DNA of 41,122 nt from a virus. The position numbers and the translations under genes were made by a program. Under the pieces are notes generated by a model, which saw only the letters and a list, made by a program, of their open reading frames with translations, had not been told where the DNA came from and did no database searches. Positions 7,208 to 14,978 of the stretch are shown piece by piece; the stretch's first letter is position 1; every line of letters begins with the position of its first letter. The stretch covers positions 1 through 41,122 of IMG/VR virus record IMGVR_UViG_3300006793_005398, one strand, 5' to 3'.

Positions 7208-8088
7208 TTACGAATAACTCTGTCCGTGTTAATATATACTTGTTTGAAAAAATGACTTTGTTCATCGTCAAAAGGTGCAGACGATATAGGTAATCCACAC
7301 TCACTGCTAAGACGTTGACCTAATTCTTTACTGTATGCTAATGGGTCTTTGTCTTTTGTTTCTTCCCACAGTTTATTAAGATATACAAAGTCTCTTGTTT
7401 GTACAAAGTCCCAATCTGTACACGTTGTCATATAACAACCTTGTCTTGCTCCCATTACACTCCATATACCGTTGTCTACATCAGCACCAACTTGCATCCA
7501 TATCAACAAACGCTGATAATTTTGCCACCAAGTATCGTTTGCAAGGTCTTTAACTTTAGCACCTCTATTCAAACTCATCTTGACTCCTTCACGGAACCCT
7601 GCTCTCCATGCTTGATGTGGAGTTGCATTTATAAGACTTGTACTATAGTTGTCATTTAATTGATAGTAATTATCAAAGTAACAAAATTCAATACTAGTAT
7701 CATCTTCACCGTCTGTATTTTCATGCGTTTGCATATTTTTTACAAAGTCTTTAGTCCACATTTTTAAACTGCCGTTACCGTACTTTAGTCCGTTAACATT
7801 AATATGTCCACACCAACTAAATTGGTAGTCATCGTCAACTTTTAATTCGTCTAAGTCTAATACTACATTTAAAAACTCTGGATCAATAACTGTATCGCCA
7901 TCTACTGTAACAAAGTGTTTAGTTTCGCTCAATTCAGCACAGGCTTTGTGTGCCGCATCAGAACCTTCTACACCATGTACACGCTTTGCCCACGGAACTT
8001 TGTTAACTAAATCAACAAAATTCTTTTCACAGTTAGGCTCGTCATAAGATAGAAATATAATATCCTGCTCTGCAATGTTTATTTTCAT
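7204..8088 (-). CDS. Glycosyltransferase-like protein, GT-A type
   Basis: A 294-residue protein. I-I-F-L-S-Y-D-E-P-N opens a Rossmann-like region, then V-P-W-A-K-R-V, and H-F-V-T-V-D-G-D-T-V-I-D places a DGD at 63-65, the expected metal and nucleotide-sugar site of GT-A enzymes. Paralogue of the truncated protein at 1-411 over at least 120 residues. The C-terminal part (W-R-A-G-F-R-E-G around 170 and L-A-Y-S-K-E-L-G near 260) is not recognised. Start and stop both overlap neighbours by 4 bases as ATGA, and AGGT precedes the start, so translation is coupled through the operon. Acceptor and sugar are unknown. Confidence 0.7.
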   Translation of the reverse strand: MKINIAEQDIIFLSYDEPNCEKNFVDLVNKVPWAKRVHGVEGSDAAHKACAELSETKHFVTVDGDTVIDPEFLNVVLDLDELKVDDDYQFSWCGHINVNGLKYGNGSLKMWTKDFVKNMQTHENTDGEDDTSIEFCYFDNYYQLNDNYSTSLINATPHQAWRAGFREGVKMSLNRGAKVKDLANDTWWQNYQRLLIWMQVGADVDNGIWSVMGARQGCYMTTCTDWDFVQTRDFVYLNKLWEETKDKDPLAYSKELGQRLSSECGLPISSAPFDDEQSHFFKQVYINTDRVIRK

Positions 8089-8675
8089 TTGATTACCTCG
8101 TACATATATCTATCAAAGTTTTTAATAGTATATACGCTAACTGGTTTTGCACTAAACTCAAAATCACTATCAAAAGGAAGTACTACATATTTTATATCTG
8201 ACAAATCAGCAAAACTAAAACTTAATGTTTTTAGTAATATATTTGGATCGTCTTTTTCTGTAATACTAAATGTTATTGTATTTTTAAAGTTAACTTTTTG
8301 TGCCAAGATGTTTGCTTTTAAATCGCCGCCAATAGTAATCTTCCAACATGTATCTTTAATATTTTGTAATACGTGAATATCAGGTGTTTCATCTGACACA
8401 CTTGGTAGCTGATATATTAGATCGTCTACTAGATAACTGTCAATACTAGTATTAGAACGTTGTCTAAGTTCATATTGTTTAGCACGTTTAATATAGTGTA
8501 CGTAATAGTAGCTAAGAGGTTCTTCTCCTGAAATTATACCTTTAACTTCATGCTCCTCTACAGGAATATAACTTCCTTCTTTGGGTTTATAATTAGGTAC
8601 TGAAATAATATCTCCGTTTGCAGGATCAAATACTACATACCTTTCTTGCTTAGGTAACTCTACACTTAGTTTCAT
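8085..8675 (-). CDS. Uncharacterised beta-rich protein in the glycosyltransferase operon
   Basis: A 196-residue protein I do not recognise. It has no signal peptide or membrane segment. The N-terminal third has short strands around a YVVFDPANGDIISV segment, the middle is a charged helical stretch (HYIKRAKQYELRQR), and the C-terminal half alternates polar and hydrophobic residues as in a beta sandwich (ITIGG, NTITFSITE, LLKTLSFSF, IKYVVLPFD). It sits between two glycosyltransferase genes with ATGA overlaps at both ends, so it is co-translated with them. A partner or target of the enzymes, or a small virion protein, are both possible; nothing in the sequence decides. Confidence 0.6.
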   Translation of the reverse strand: MKLSVELPKQERYVVFDPANGDIISVPNYKPKEGSYIPVEEHEVKGIISGEEPLSYYYVHYIKRAKQYELRQRSNTSIDSYLVDDLIYQLPSVSDETPDIHVLQNIKDTCWKITIGGDLKANILAQKVNFKNTITFSITEKDDPNILLKTLSFSFADLSDIKYVVLPFDSDFEFSAKPVSVYTIKNFDRYMYEVIK

Positions 8676-9505
8676 ATGTTAAGATACCTTTCGTACTTTT
8701 GTATTTTAGATGCATCTAAAAATTCTTTCTCAGTATAATGGAAAATACCTTGCTGTTGATGATTACCTATTTTTAATTGTAAGTCATCTGTTAGATATGC
8801 TCCTACTCTACTACGCCAAGTTTCACTAGGGTTATACCAACCTTGTATTCTAGGCTTCATATGTGTAAAACTAGGAAACGTTACTTTCTTGTTTGTAATT
8901 TTATCTTCACAATCTAGTATCTTTGTAACGATTGCTGTGCTTGTGTCAACACTTAGAAAGTTTTGATACTCTTTACTTGCATACTGACCGTAAAAGAACT
9001 GCCAGTTGTTCATTACAAGCTCTAACCATGAATAAAAGTCTTTGGCAAAGTCACATTTTTTAAAGTAATGAAAGCCTGCATATACGTTTGGTAAGTTATT
9101 TGCAATATATGTTTTACGATAGTAATTATCATTTACTACTTCGCCTCTGTATGTGTATACTTTGCTAGTATAGAACACTTCATAGTTGCTTAAAAAGTTC
9201 CACCATGAGTCTAAGTTTTGTAATACAAGCATATCTGTGTCCATTACAATAGTTTCATCATAAGGACTAGCATGATATAACTTCCAACGGTTAGCTACTT
9301 TCCATTCCATGTTAGCAGAATCGTCTTCCCACGGTATTTCTTTAATAACATCGAACAGATCTACATACCTAGATGGTACTGTATCGTTGGTTAACAAACA
9401 AACTTTAGTGTCATTAGTAGCTCTAATACTCATAGCTAACGCACACGCTTGTTCTACGTAGTCATATTCGCTGTTTTGTGCTATTAAAACTATTCCTTTA
9501 GACAT
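8672..9505 (-). CDS. Glycosyltransferase, GT8-like (second of a tandem pair)
   Basis: A 277-residue protein. G-I-V-L-I-A-Q-N at the N-terminus, a run of A-C-A-L-A-M-S-I-R (residues 20-28), and P-Y-D-E-T-I-V-M-D-T-D-M-L-V-L at 81-95 with the D-x-D pair Asp89/Asp91. The P-Y-D-x-T-(I/V)-x-(L/M)-D-x-D block is the pattern seen in glycogenin-like and GT8/LgtC-type enzymes, which transfer a sugar from a nucleotide donor with retention. W-W-N-F after the DxD and F-H-Y-F-K-K near residue 146 are shared in spirit with the adjacent paralogue. The start overlaps the preceding gene by 8 bases. Confidence 0.72.
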   Translation of the reverse strand: MSKGIVLIAQNSEYDYVEQACALAMSIRATNDTKVCLLTNDTVPSRYVDLFDVIKEIPWEDDSANMEWKVANRWKLYHASPYDETIVMDTDMLVLQNLDSWWNFLSNYEVFYTSKVYTYRGEVVNDNYYRKTYIANNLPNVYAGFHYFKKCDFAKDFYSWLELVMNNWQFFYGQYASKEYQNFLSVDTSTAIVTKILDCEDKITNKKVTFPSFTHMKPRIQGWYNPSETWRSRVGAYLTDDLQLKIGNHQQQGIFHYTEKEFLDASKIQKYERYLNI

Positions 9506-10346
9506 TATCTATGATCCTATTCAAACTGAACTTGTTCATAACGTGAACACTACTACCTTTAATACGTAAAGGTGTGTATTCTCCAAGGTGTCCGTCTTTT
9601 TCTACTAAAAATAAAAAGTTATCATCTTTTAATTCCCACAGTATATCTCTATCTGCTGTGTAATACTTTTTGCCTGGTAATGAACTTGCAAAACTACCTG
9701 CTTGATATCCGTTCATAATATGTATTGCAATACTAAACACCCAATCGTTACGAAACGTTGATTTGTTAATTTGAAAAATACTATTATAGTGTTGCCAGTT
9801 ATCTTGTATATGTTGTGTTAAGTTAAAGAATGTTTCTACTTCTTTGCTTTTCTTAAAGTACACAACAGTTGCCCAGTAAAAGTCTACACTAGTTTCGCTA
9901 ATTCTTTGAAACTCTGTAGTATCTCTAAATCCTGTTAGGTCTTTTGCGTCTTTATATATTAGGAAATTGTGTTCTTGTGTAAAACAATTTTTAAGTACAT
10001 CATTTGCAATGATATAATCACTGTCTAACATTATTGTTTCGTCATATGGTGTTAGTTCATATGCTTGTGTACGCAAGTCGTTTTTAAATGCAAGTTGTTT
10101 ATATACACCCGAACCGTCATAGTAACGTTTTTCACTTGCCGCTCTAGTATTTGGTACTTCAATGACCTTGTCAAATACTGTTTCGTAGTCTGTGTATGTT
10201 GCTTTTAAGTAATCGAGACTGTCTGTTACAACAGTTGTTGGTAATCCAAGATATTGTTTAATACGCTTTGCTAGATAATGAGCTTGTTTTAAGTAATCTA
10301 CTTCTAAGTTATTTCTAGCAAATATTAATGCACCTCTATTCTTCAT
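9498..10346 (-). CDS. Glycosyltransferase, GT8-like (first of a tandem pair)
   Basis: A 282-residue protein. A-L-I-F-A-R-N-N at the N-terminus, followed by the same A-x-x-L-A-x-R-I helix as its neighbour, and P-Y-D-E-T-I-M-L-D-S-D-Y-I at 100-112 with Asp108 and Asp110 as the metal-binding DxD. The shared P-Y-D-E-T-I block shows that it and the gene at 8672-9505 are paralogues, but they have diverged elsewhere. The start overlaps the 117-residue protein by 11 bases. Because it is the first enzyme gene after the small protein, it is made at the head of the operon. Donor and acceptor sugars are unknown. Confidence 0.72.
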   Translation of the reverse strand: MKNRGALIFARNNLEVDYLKQAHYLAKRIKQYLGLPTTVVTDSLDYLKATYTDYETVFDKVIEVPNTRAASEKRYYDGSGVYKQLAFKNDLRTQAYELTPYDETIMLDSDYIIANDVLKNCFTQEHNFLIYKDAKDLTGFRDTTEFQRISETSVDFYWATVVYFKKSKEVETFFNLTQHIQDNWQHYNSIFQINKSTFRNDWVFSIAIHIMNGYQAGSFASSLPGKKYYTADRDILWELKDDNFLFLVEKDGHLGEYTPLRIKGSSVHVMNKFSLNRIIDNV

Positions 10347-10689
10347 ATTCTACAAGTCCGGAAACCTTACGCAGGCTTCTTATCTTTTCGTACTCTGTAA
10401 GATACTCGTTTGATGCTGTAAAATAAATGTCTAATATATCACTTAGGAATGTTTCAATATCAGCAACCTTTACTGGAATATCATTATCGTCAATTAGCAC
10501 TACAGACTCTTGTCCTGTGCTTACTAACATATTACAAAAATTCATTAGGTCTTTGTTTACTGAGAATTGACCACCATTGTGGTAATGGATTGCACTTTCG
10601 TAAAACTTTTCTTTTAAGACTCTTTTTTGGTTGTTAAGAGTAGTCATGTAATTGGCAAATTCTAATGCCTTTTCAAGACGTTCATCCAT
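10336..10689 (-). CDS. Small conserved-looking phage protein, function unknown
   Basis: A 117-residue, acidic, mostly helical protein. The helix at 1-35 (LEKALEFANYMTTLNNQKRV) is followed by a short G-G-Q-F-S-V hairpin, then a hydrophobic strand and two more helices. It resembles small hypothetical proteins found near fibre genes in marine T4-like phages, though I cannot name it. It opens the 10689-to-4657 operon, has a good ribosome site (AAAGGAG, seven bases before ATG), and an A/T palindrome and late-promoter-like element upstream. Possible roles are a small regulator or a virion accessory protein. No domain was recognised. Confidence 0.65.
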   Translation of the reverse strand: MDERLEKALEFANYMTTLNNQKRVLKEKFYESAIHYHNGGQFSVNKDLMNFCNMLVSTGQESVVLIDDNDIPVKVADIETFLSDILDIYFTASNEYLTEYEKIRSLRKVSGLVEYEE

Positions 10690-10702
10690 ACTAATTCTCC
10701 TT

Positions 10703-10724
10703 TAGTGTATTATACACTATTTAA
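10703..10724 (-). promoter_or_regulatory. Palindrome plus late-promoter-like element upstream of the glycosyltransferase/radical SAM operon
   Basis: On the minus strand TTAAATAG (10717-10724) leads into a 17-base perfect palindrome TAGTGTATAATACACTA (10703-10719), immediately before the ribosome site AAAGGAG of the gene starting at 10689. TTAAATAG resembles a weak T4 late promoter and TATAAT inside the palindrome resembles a sigma70 -10. The same layout, with a shorter palindrome, lies before gp6. Confidence 0.4.
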
Positions 10725-10740
10725 GGAAGAAAAGCAAGTC

Positions 10741-11634
10741 TTAACTTAGATTTGAACTGCCGTTTGTGGAGTAATTTGGAGAAGCTACTTCTACTGCCGC
10801 TCCGGTTGGACGTAATTGTGTAATTGTACTGTTTAGTACACCTTCTACGTTTTCGTCTGTATTTGGGTTACCTGTGTTATCATCGTTAAATGTAACTTTG
10901 AAACGTAAAACTGTATCACTTACTTTGGATCCTTCGATTTTGTAATCGTTTGCGGCATATAGCCCTGATCCTGTTTTTTCAAAAAGCTGTTGGTAACCAG
11001 CATTTAAATCATGATAACCAATTGCACTACCGTTTCCTGATCCTGTTGCTACAGTTGATGTATAGTTCATACTAACTGTACCCATGTTAACTAACATAGT
11101 CATCCAGTCAATTGTTTTACTACTTGATCCAACATATGTAATGTTAGAAGCAAAACGAATAGTACCGCCTGCATTGAAATAGTGTCTTTGATGGTTTGCA
11201 TCTGCAAACGTTACATCAATAATATGTGAAATTGTACCGTTCCAAGAAGTAGTTCTAGTACCTGCAATGGCCGCTTCAGCTGTAGTTTGGCTAGCATGTG
11301 CTACAAATTTATCATTTTCAAGTGTTGTAGCAAGATTTTCAAATTGTACAATACCTTTTTTGTTAATTGTATCACTGTCTAACACAAGGTCAACGTTTTG
11401 TGTTACAATGTTAATCTCAGACGGTGTTGCACCTGTTTGGTGAATACGTCCGTTTGCCATATCAGTGTATAGTTGATTAATGTCAATTGCTTGTACGTTA
11501 TCGTTAACGCCTACTTGGGCACTACTTAAATTTTGTCCGTATCCGTCATCACCTGACCCTACGCCCATTACAGTAGCAACTCGTGATTGTAAGCTGTTGT
11601 ACCTTGCCGCTGTAATTATATCGCCGACTGCCAT
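10741..11634 (-). CDS. Virion fibre-like structural protein
   Basis: A 297-residue protein. It begins M-A-V-G-D-I-I-T-A-A-R-Y-N-S-L-Q with Y-G-Q-N-L-S-S-A-Q-V and a short helix (Q-L-Y-T-D-M-A-N-G-R-I-H-Q-T-G), a start familiar from structural proteins of marine T4-like phages. The rest is Thr/Ser/Asn-rich beta structure with N-x-T-x-T-S-T-V patterns, typical of virion fibres or caps. It has no signal peptide and no enzyme motif. It lies 12 bases downstream of the 496-residue fibre gene and has the ribosome site AGAGGT. Its exact position in the particle is unknown. Confidence 0.6.
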   Translation of the reverse strand: MAVGDIITAARYNSLQSRVATVMGVGSGDDGYGQNLSSAQVGVNDNVQAIDINQLYTDMANGRIHQTGATPSEINIVTQNVDLVLDSDTINKKGIVQFENLATTLENDKFVAHASQTTAEAAIAGTRTTSWNGTISHIIDVTFADANHQRHYFNAGGTIRFASNITYVGSSSKTIDWMTMLVNMGTVSMNYTSTVATGSGNGSAIGYHDLNAGYQQLFEKTGSGLYAANDYKIEGSKVSDTVLRFKVTFNDDNTGNPNTDENVEGVLNSTITQLRPTGAAVEVASPNYSTNGSSNLS

Positions 11635-11646
11635 ATTATTCTACCT

Positions 11647-13137
11647 CTATACTTTCAGAATAGCTTCTACTAAGCCTTCTTCATCTGCTTCTGGTTCCCA
11701 ACTCTCTAATGCAATACCTACTAGATAATGTCCTTCAGCTCTAATAGTATGTCCTATGCCTTGTGAGTCAGCGTAAATTGCTTCACCCTTATTAATGATC
11801 CCTGTTACTCTTACTGGAACACGCCCTTTAAGTGCAACTGCTTGGCCTTCTGCTTCGCTGTTCATTAAGAACGCAGGTTTAGCACTAATTACACCTACTG
11901 GAATTTCAGTTGGTTCAATAGCTCTTACTTCTGCATCTGTTTCTTCGTCAAATTTTGGAACACTAACAATAGTTCCTGTTGGTAATTCTTCTGCTGTTTT
12001 ATAAATCTCAGCCAAGTCAGCATATTCTGCTGATGTTGCTGTACCTGTAAATTTGTTTGCTACTAAATTACCACTTGCATCTCTAACTGCTACTGTGTTA
12101 TTAGTTGCCGCTGTATCTGCACTACGGTAGTTTACACCAACTTGCATTTTTGAAGCGTTTTCTGCTAACCCATAAAAGTTAGTGGCGTGCATTTCACTGA
12201 ATACAGCACCTGTTCCGCCAATTGCGTATGTGTTAGTAGAACCAGGCATAATACCTGTGTCTTGTACTGTTGCTACGTGTTGCTCAACACCACCTGTGTT
12301 ATCAACTTTAAGTTTAATTTTAGTTCCAACGTCATTTTTAATAACGCCTTCGTTGTCATTTTCAATAAAGATTTTTAAATCACTTGAGTTACCAATTGAA
12401 ATACCTGCATCTGCAAAACTAACAAGTGATGTAAATGATCCTGAACCTGCTAGTGCAAAGTCAGTAGCACTATAGCCACCTAGTTTTAATGAGTTACTTG
12501 CTGTACCCCAGTAATAATCCTGTGTACTTGTAACACCGCCTGTTGCGTTTGTTGTATTTCTTAGTGTTAAACCTTTTTTGACAACGTCAAATCCTGTAAT
12601 AGCATTAAGTGGGTCTGTACTATCAATAGTAAATGTTGCACCTGAAATAATATAAATTGTTTCATCGTTAACAATAGCCTTAATAACTAATCTGTTTACG
12701 TTAGTTGTATCTCTAACGTTAGCTGAAACCATCTGTGTAACAGTTGTACCTGCACCTTGTGGTCCTACTAGTACATAACCTGTACCGCTATATGCGTATA
12801 ATTGTTCGTTTGTTGAATCCCACCATAGGTCACCTGTTGCTAAACCAGCTGGTGCAGTTGCGGCAACTTCAGCACCGCCTGTAGTTCTAAACTTAGATCC
12901 ATCATAAAATTTTAGCTTATTAGCACCCGAGTCGTACCAAACCTGTCCTGAAATGGCCTTTGGAGGTTGGTTAGCACCACTAAAGTTTTCTAATAAGTGT
13001 AAAAAGTTTTCGTTCTGAATTTCACCGTAACCGGCGTAATTTTTACCAACTAGTTTAATATCACTAGTTTGATCCACGGTTCCATCTTCAACAACTGTTA
13101 AAGTAGTTCCATTATATCTATCAATAGTATATGCCAT
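11647..13137 (-). CDS. Tail-fibre-like adhesin with C-terminal YADLAE-type domain
   Basis: A 496-residue protein. Residues 1-130 hold a module shared with two neighbours: G-K-N-Y-A-G-Y-G, E-N-F-L-H-L-L-E-N-F, G-Q-V-W-Y-D, L-K-F-Y-D-G and G-D-L-W-W-D. A middle segment (ITGFDVVKKGL, then GISIG) is also shared. From about 370 a different tip begins, with S-A-E-Y-A-D-L-A-E-I-Y, then P-V-G-V-I-S, A-F-L-M-N-S-E and V-A-L-K-G-R-V-P-V-R-V. This YADLAE-start domain is a common C-terminal cap of marine phage fibres, in some annotations linked to Peptidase_G2-like or chaperone domains; I did not find a catalytic residue. The ribosome site AGAGG is near the ATG and GATAAATA lies further upstream. Likely host-contact fibre. 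Confidence 0.72.
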   Translation of the reverse strand: MAYTIDRYNGTTLTVVEDGTVDQTSDIKLVGKNYAGYGEIQNENFLHLLENFSGANQPPKAISGQVWYDSGANKLKFYDGSKFRTTGGAEVAATAPAGLATGDLWWDSTNEQLYAYSGTGYVLVGPQGAGTTVTQMVSANVRDTTNVNRLVIKAIVNDETIYIISGATFTIDSTDPLNAITGFDVVKKGLTLRNTTNATGGVTSTQDYYWGTASNSLKLGGYSATDFALAGSGSFTSLVSFADAGISIGNSSDLKIFIENDNEGVIKNDVGTKIKLKVDNTGGVEQHVATVQDTGIMPGSTNTYAIGGTGAVFSEMHATNFYGLAENASKMQVGVNYRSADTAATNNTVAVRDASGNLVANKFTGTATSAEYADLAEIYKTAEELPTGTIVSVPKFDEETDAEVRAIEPTEIPVGVISAKPAFLMNSEAEGQAVALKGRVPVRVTGIINKGEAIYADSQGIGHTIRAEGHYLVGIALESWEPEADEEGLVEAILKV

Positions 13138-13156
13138 TTCTTTTCCTCTATGTTAC

Positions 13157-13164
13157 TATTTATC
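13157..13164 (-). promoter_or_regulatory. Late-promoter-like octamer GATAAATA
   Basis: On the minus strand GATAAATA, one base from T4 late TATAAATA, lies 19 bases before the ATG at 13137 and 2-10 bases from the end of the upstream fibre gene. It would allow extra late transcription of the last two fibre genes. Confidence 0.5.
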
Positions 13165-13166
13165 TC

Positions 13167-14978
13167 TTACCACAAGCCGCCGCTCGAACCAAGATCGTTA
13201 TCAAATACCCATGCACCTGCGGCAACTCTAAAGCGTTTTAAACCACGTGATATAGTAACATTTACGTTACCTGAAGCTGATGCAAACGCAACGTCTTGTA
13301 CTACACTCTGATTTAACACACCGTTAGCATCTACTGCAACGTATGAGATGTTTTTAGCCGCGTCTACGTCAATACCTGTAACTGTTGCTCCTGCAATAGT
13401 TGAAGTAGCTATGTACGCATATGTTCCGGTTTTCTTATTACTTGCTGGATAAATGTCCTCGATGATCGTTGCAATATTGCTGTTAGATAATCCAGTGATA
13501 TCTAAACTCATTACAACTGGTTCTAAGTTAATCTGATCATCAACATAAAACTTAGTAGCGGCATCTGTATTAGTTGTTGGTTCCGCTAGTCCAGTAATTT
13601 TTTGGTTATTAGTAATTGTAATACTTCCAGTACTTTCTAGTTGTAATGGAGTACTAGTTGAAATCTTTGCACCTTCAATATTAGTTTGATCAACATTAAG
13701 CTGATTCAATGTACCAATGTCTGTAAGTCCAAGTGCTTGTGTTACTGTTGAACCTAATTCTGTTTTGTTTAATACGTTAACACCTTCAGCTTTGTACCAC
13801 TTAGTTGCAACAACGTCAATGTTTTCACTTGATGTCCAAGAACCTGTAGCATTTCTCCAAATCCATTCTTTATCAAGGTCGCTTGATTTAAGAATAATTC
13901 CGCCAGTGTCTACGCCTGCATTATCTAATGATGTACTATCACTAGTAATACCTAATTCAATGTTTTTATCTTCAACTCTTAAATTTTGTGTTTCAATGTT
14001 AACAGCTGGTGATGTTAAAAATAAGTTACCATCAACTCTCATATCGCCACCAACGTGTAACGTATGCTGTGGTGTATCTTTAAATATACCTAAGAATGAT
14101 TCTGATGTGTCAATAGTTACTGCATCTACAAAACCTGTTGCTTTTCTAACTCTAATTTTATAATCATGATTTGATAATTGGTTTTCGTTAACAACACTAG
14201 TTCCAACTACCTTTTGAATATTGTTTTGTGCAGTACCAATTGTAATACCACCACTGTTAGCAACTGTTACTGTTCCAGTTGTAACTGAGTTAGAGTCTGC
14301 TGATAAAAACTGCGAAGCACTTTTGGCTACGCCTGCATTATCAACTAGTGCCGCGGCACTATCTGCTGAGCCTCTAAATACAAAGTCTGTAACAGTTGAA
14401 ATAATATTAAAACCTTTCTTAATACTATCAAGTCCTGTAATAGCGTATGACGCCGCTGGTGTAAATTCATTGTTTGAATATACACCTATTAGTGTTCCGC
14501 CTATTGAAAACTTTACAATAGTTTTACTATTGTTTTGATTATCTAATACTGTTAGTGTTTCAAACCCTGACTTGCCTTGGTCGCTTGTATAAATTGGACC
14601 TGCTAAGTTAAAATTTGTACCATCATAAAAATGTAATTGCTTTGTTGCATTGTTAATCCAAAGGTCACCTGCAACTACACCTACACCTGGTTGTGAATTT
14701 TGTACAATAGGACCGCCACTAGTTCTAAAGTTTGTTCCGTCATAAACTTTAAGTCTTGATTCTGTACTATCAAACCATAGCTGACCTTTTAGTGGTAAGC
14801 TAGGAGCTGATGTGTTAGCAAAATTTTCTAGTATCTTAATAAAGTTTTCGTTAATACTTTCACCAAACCCTGAATAGTTTTTACCTATTAAGGATATATC
14901 AGTACTTGTAGTATCTAAACTACCGTCGACTAAGTCTACTAGTAATGAGCCGTCCGTTTTATTTAATTTATAACTCAT
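13167..14978 (-). CDS. Tail-fibre-like adhesin, paralogue with unique tip
   Basis: A 603-residue protein. Residues 1-130 match the shared fibre module (G-K-N-Y-S-G-F-G, N-E-N-F-I-K-I-L-E-N-F, G-Q-L-W-F-D, L-K-V-Y-D-G, G-D-L-W-I-N). ITGLDSIKKG and GITIG follow as in its neighbours. A fibre segment (H-T-L-H-V-G-G-D-M-R-V-D-G-N-L, then L-R-V-E-D-K-N-I-E-L-G) precedes the T-D-A-A-T-K-F-Y-V-D-D block near 490, seen in many phage fibre stalks. The last 110 residues differ from both paralogues and form a beta-rich tip of unknown ligand. The ATG overlaps the stop of the gene before by one base (TAATG). Confidence 0.72.
   Translation of the reverse strand: MSYKLNKTDGSLLVDLVDGSLDTTSTDISLIGKNYSGFGESINENFIKILENFANTSAPSLPLKGQLWFDSTESRLKVYDGTNFRTSGGPIVQNSQPGVGVVAGDLWINNATKQLHFYDGTNFNLAGPIYTSDQGKSGFETLTVLDNQNNSKTIVKFSIGGTLIGVYSNNEFTPAASYAITGLDSIKKGFNIISTVTDFVFRGSADSAAALVDNAGVAKSASQFLSADSNSVTTGTVTVANSGGITIGTAQNNIQKVVGTSVVNENQLSNHDYKIRVRKATGFVDAVTIDTSESFLGIFKDTPQHTLHVGGDMRVDGNLFLTSPAVNIETQNLRVEDKNIELGITSDSTSLDNAGVDTGGIILKSSDLDKEWIWRNATGSWTSSENIDVVATKWYKAEGVNVLNKTELGSTVTQALGLTDIGTLNQLNVDQTNIEGAKISTSTPLQLESTGSITITNNQKITGLAEPTTNTDAATKFYVDDQINLEPVVMSLDITGLSNSNIATIIEDIYPASNKKTGTYAYIATSTIAGATVTGIDVDAAKNISYVAVDANGVLNQSVVQDVAFASASGNVNVTISRGLKRFRVAAGAWVFDNDLGSSGGLW

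Noticed and set aside
10703-10719. The palindrome TAGTGTATTATACACTA as a transcription terminator for the fibre genes.
   Set aside because: It is AT-only except two G-C pairs per arm, has no T-run after it, and sits right at the ribosome site of the next gene. A regulatory role fits better.
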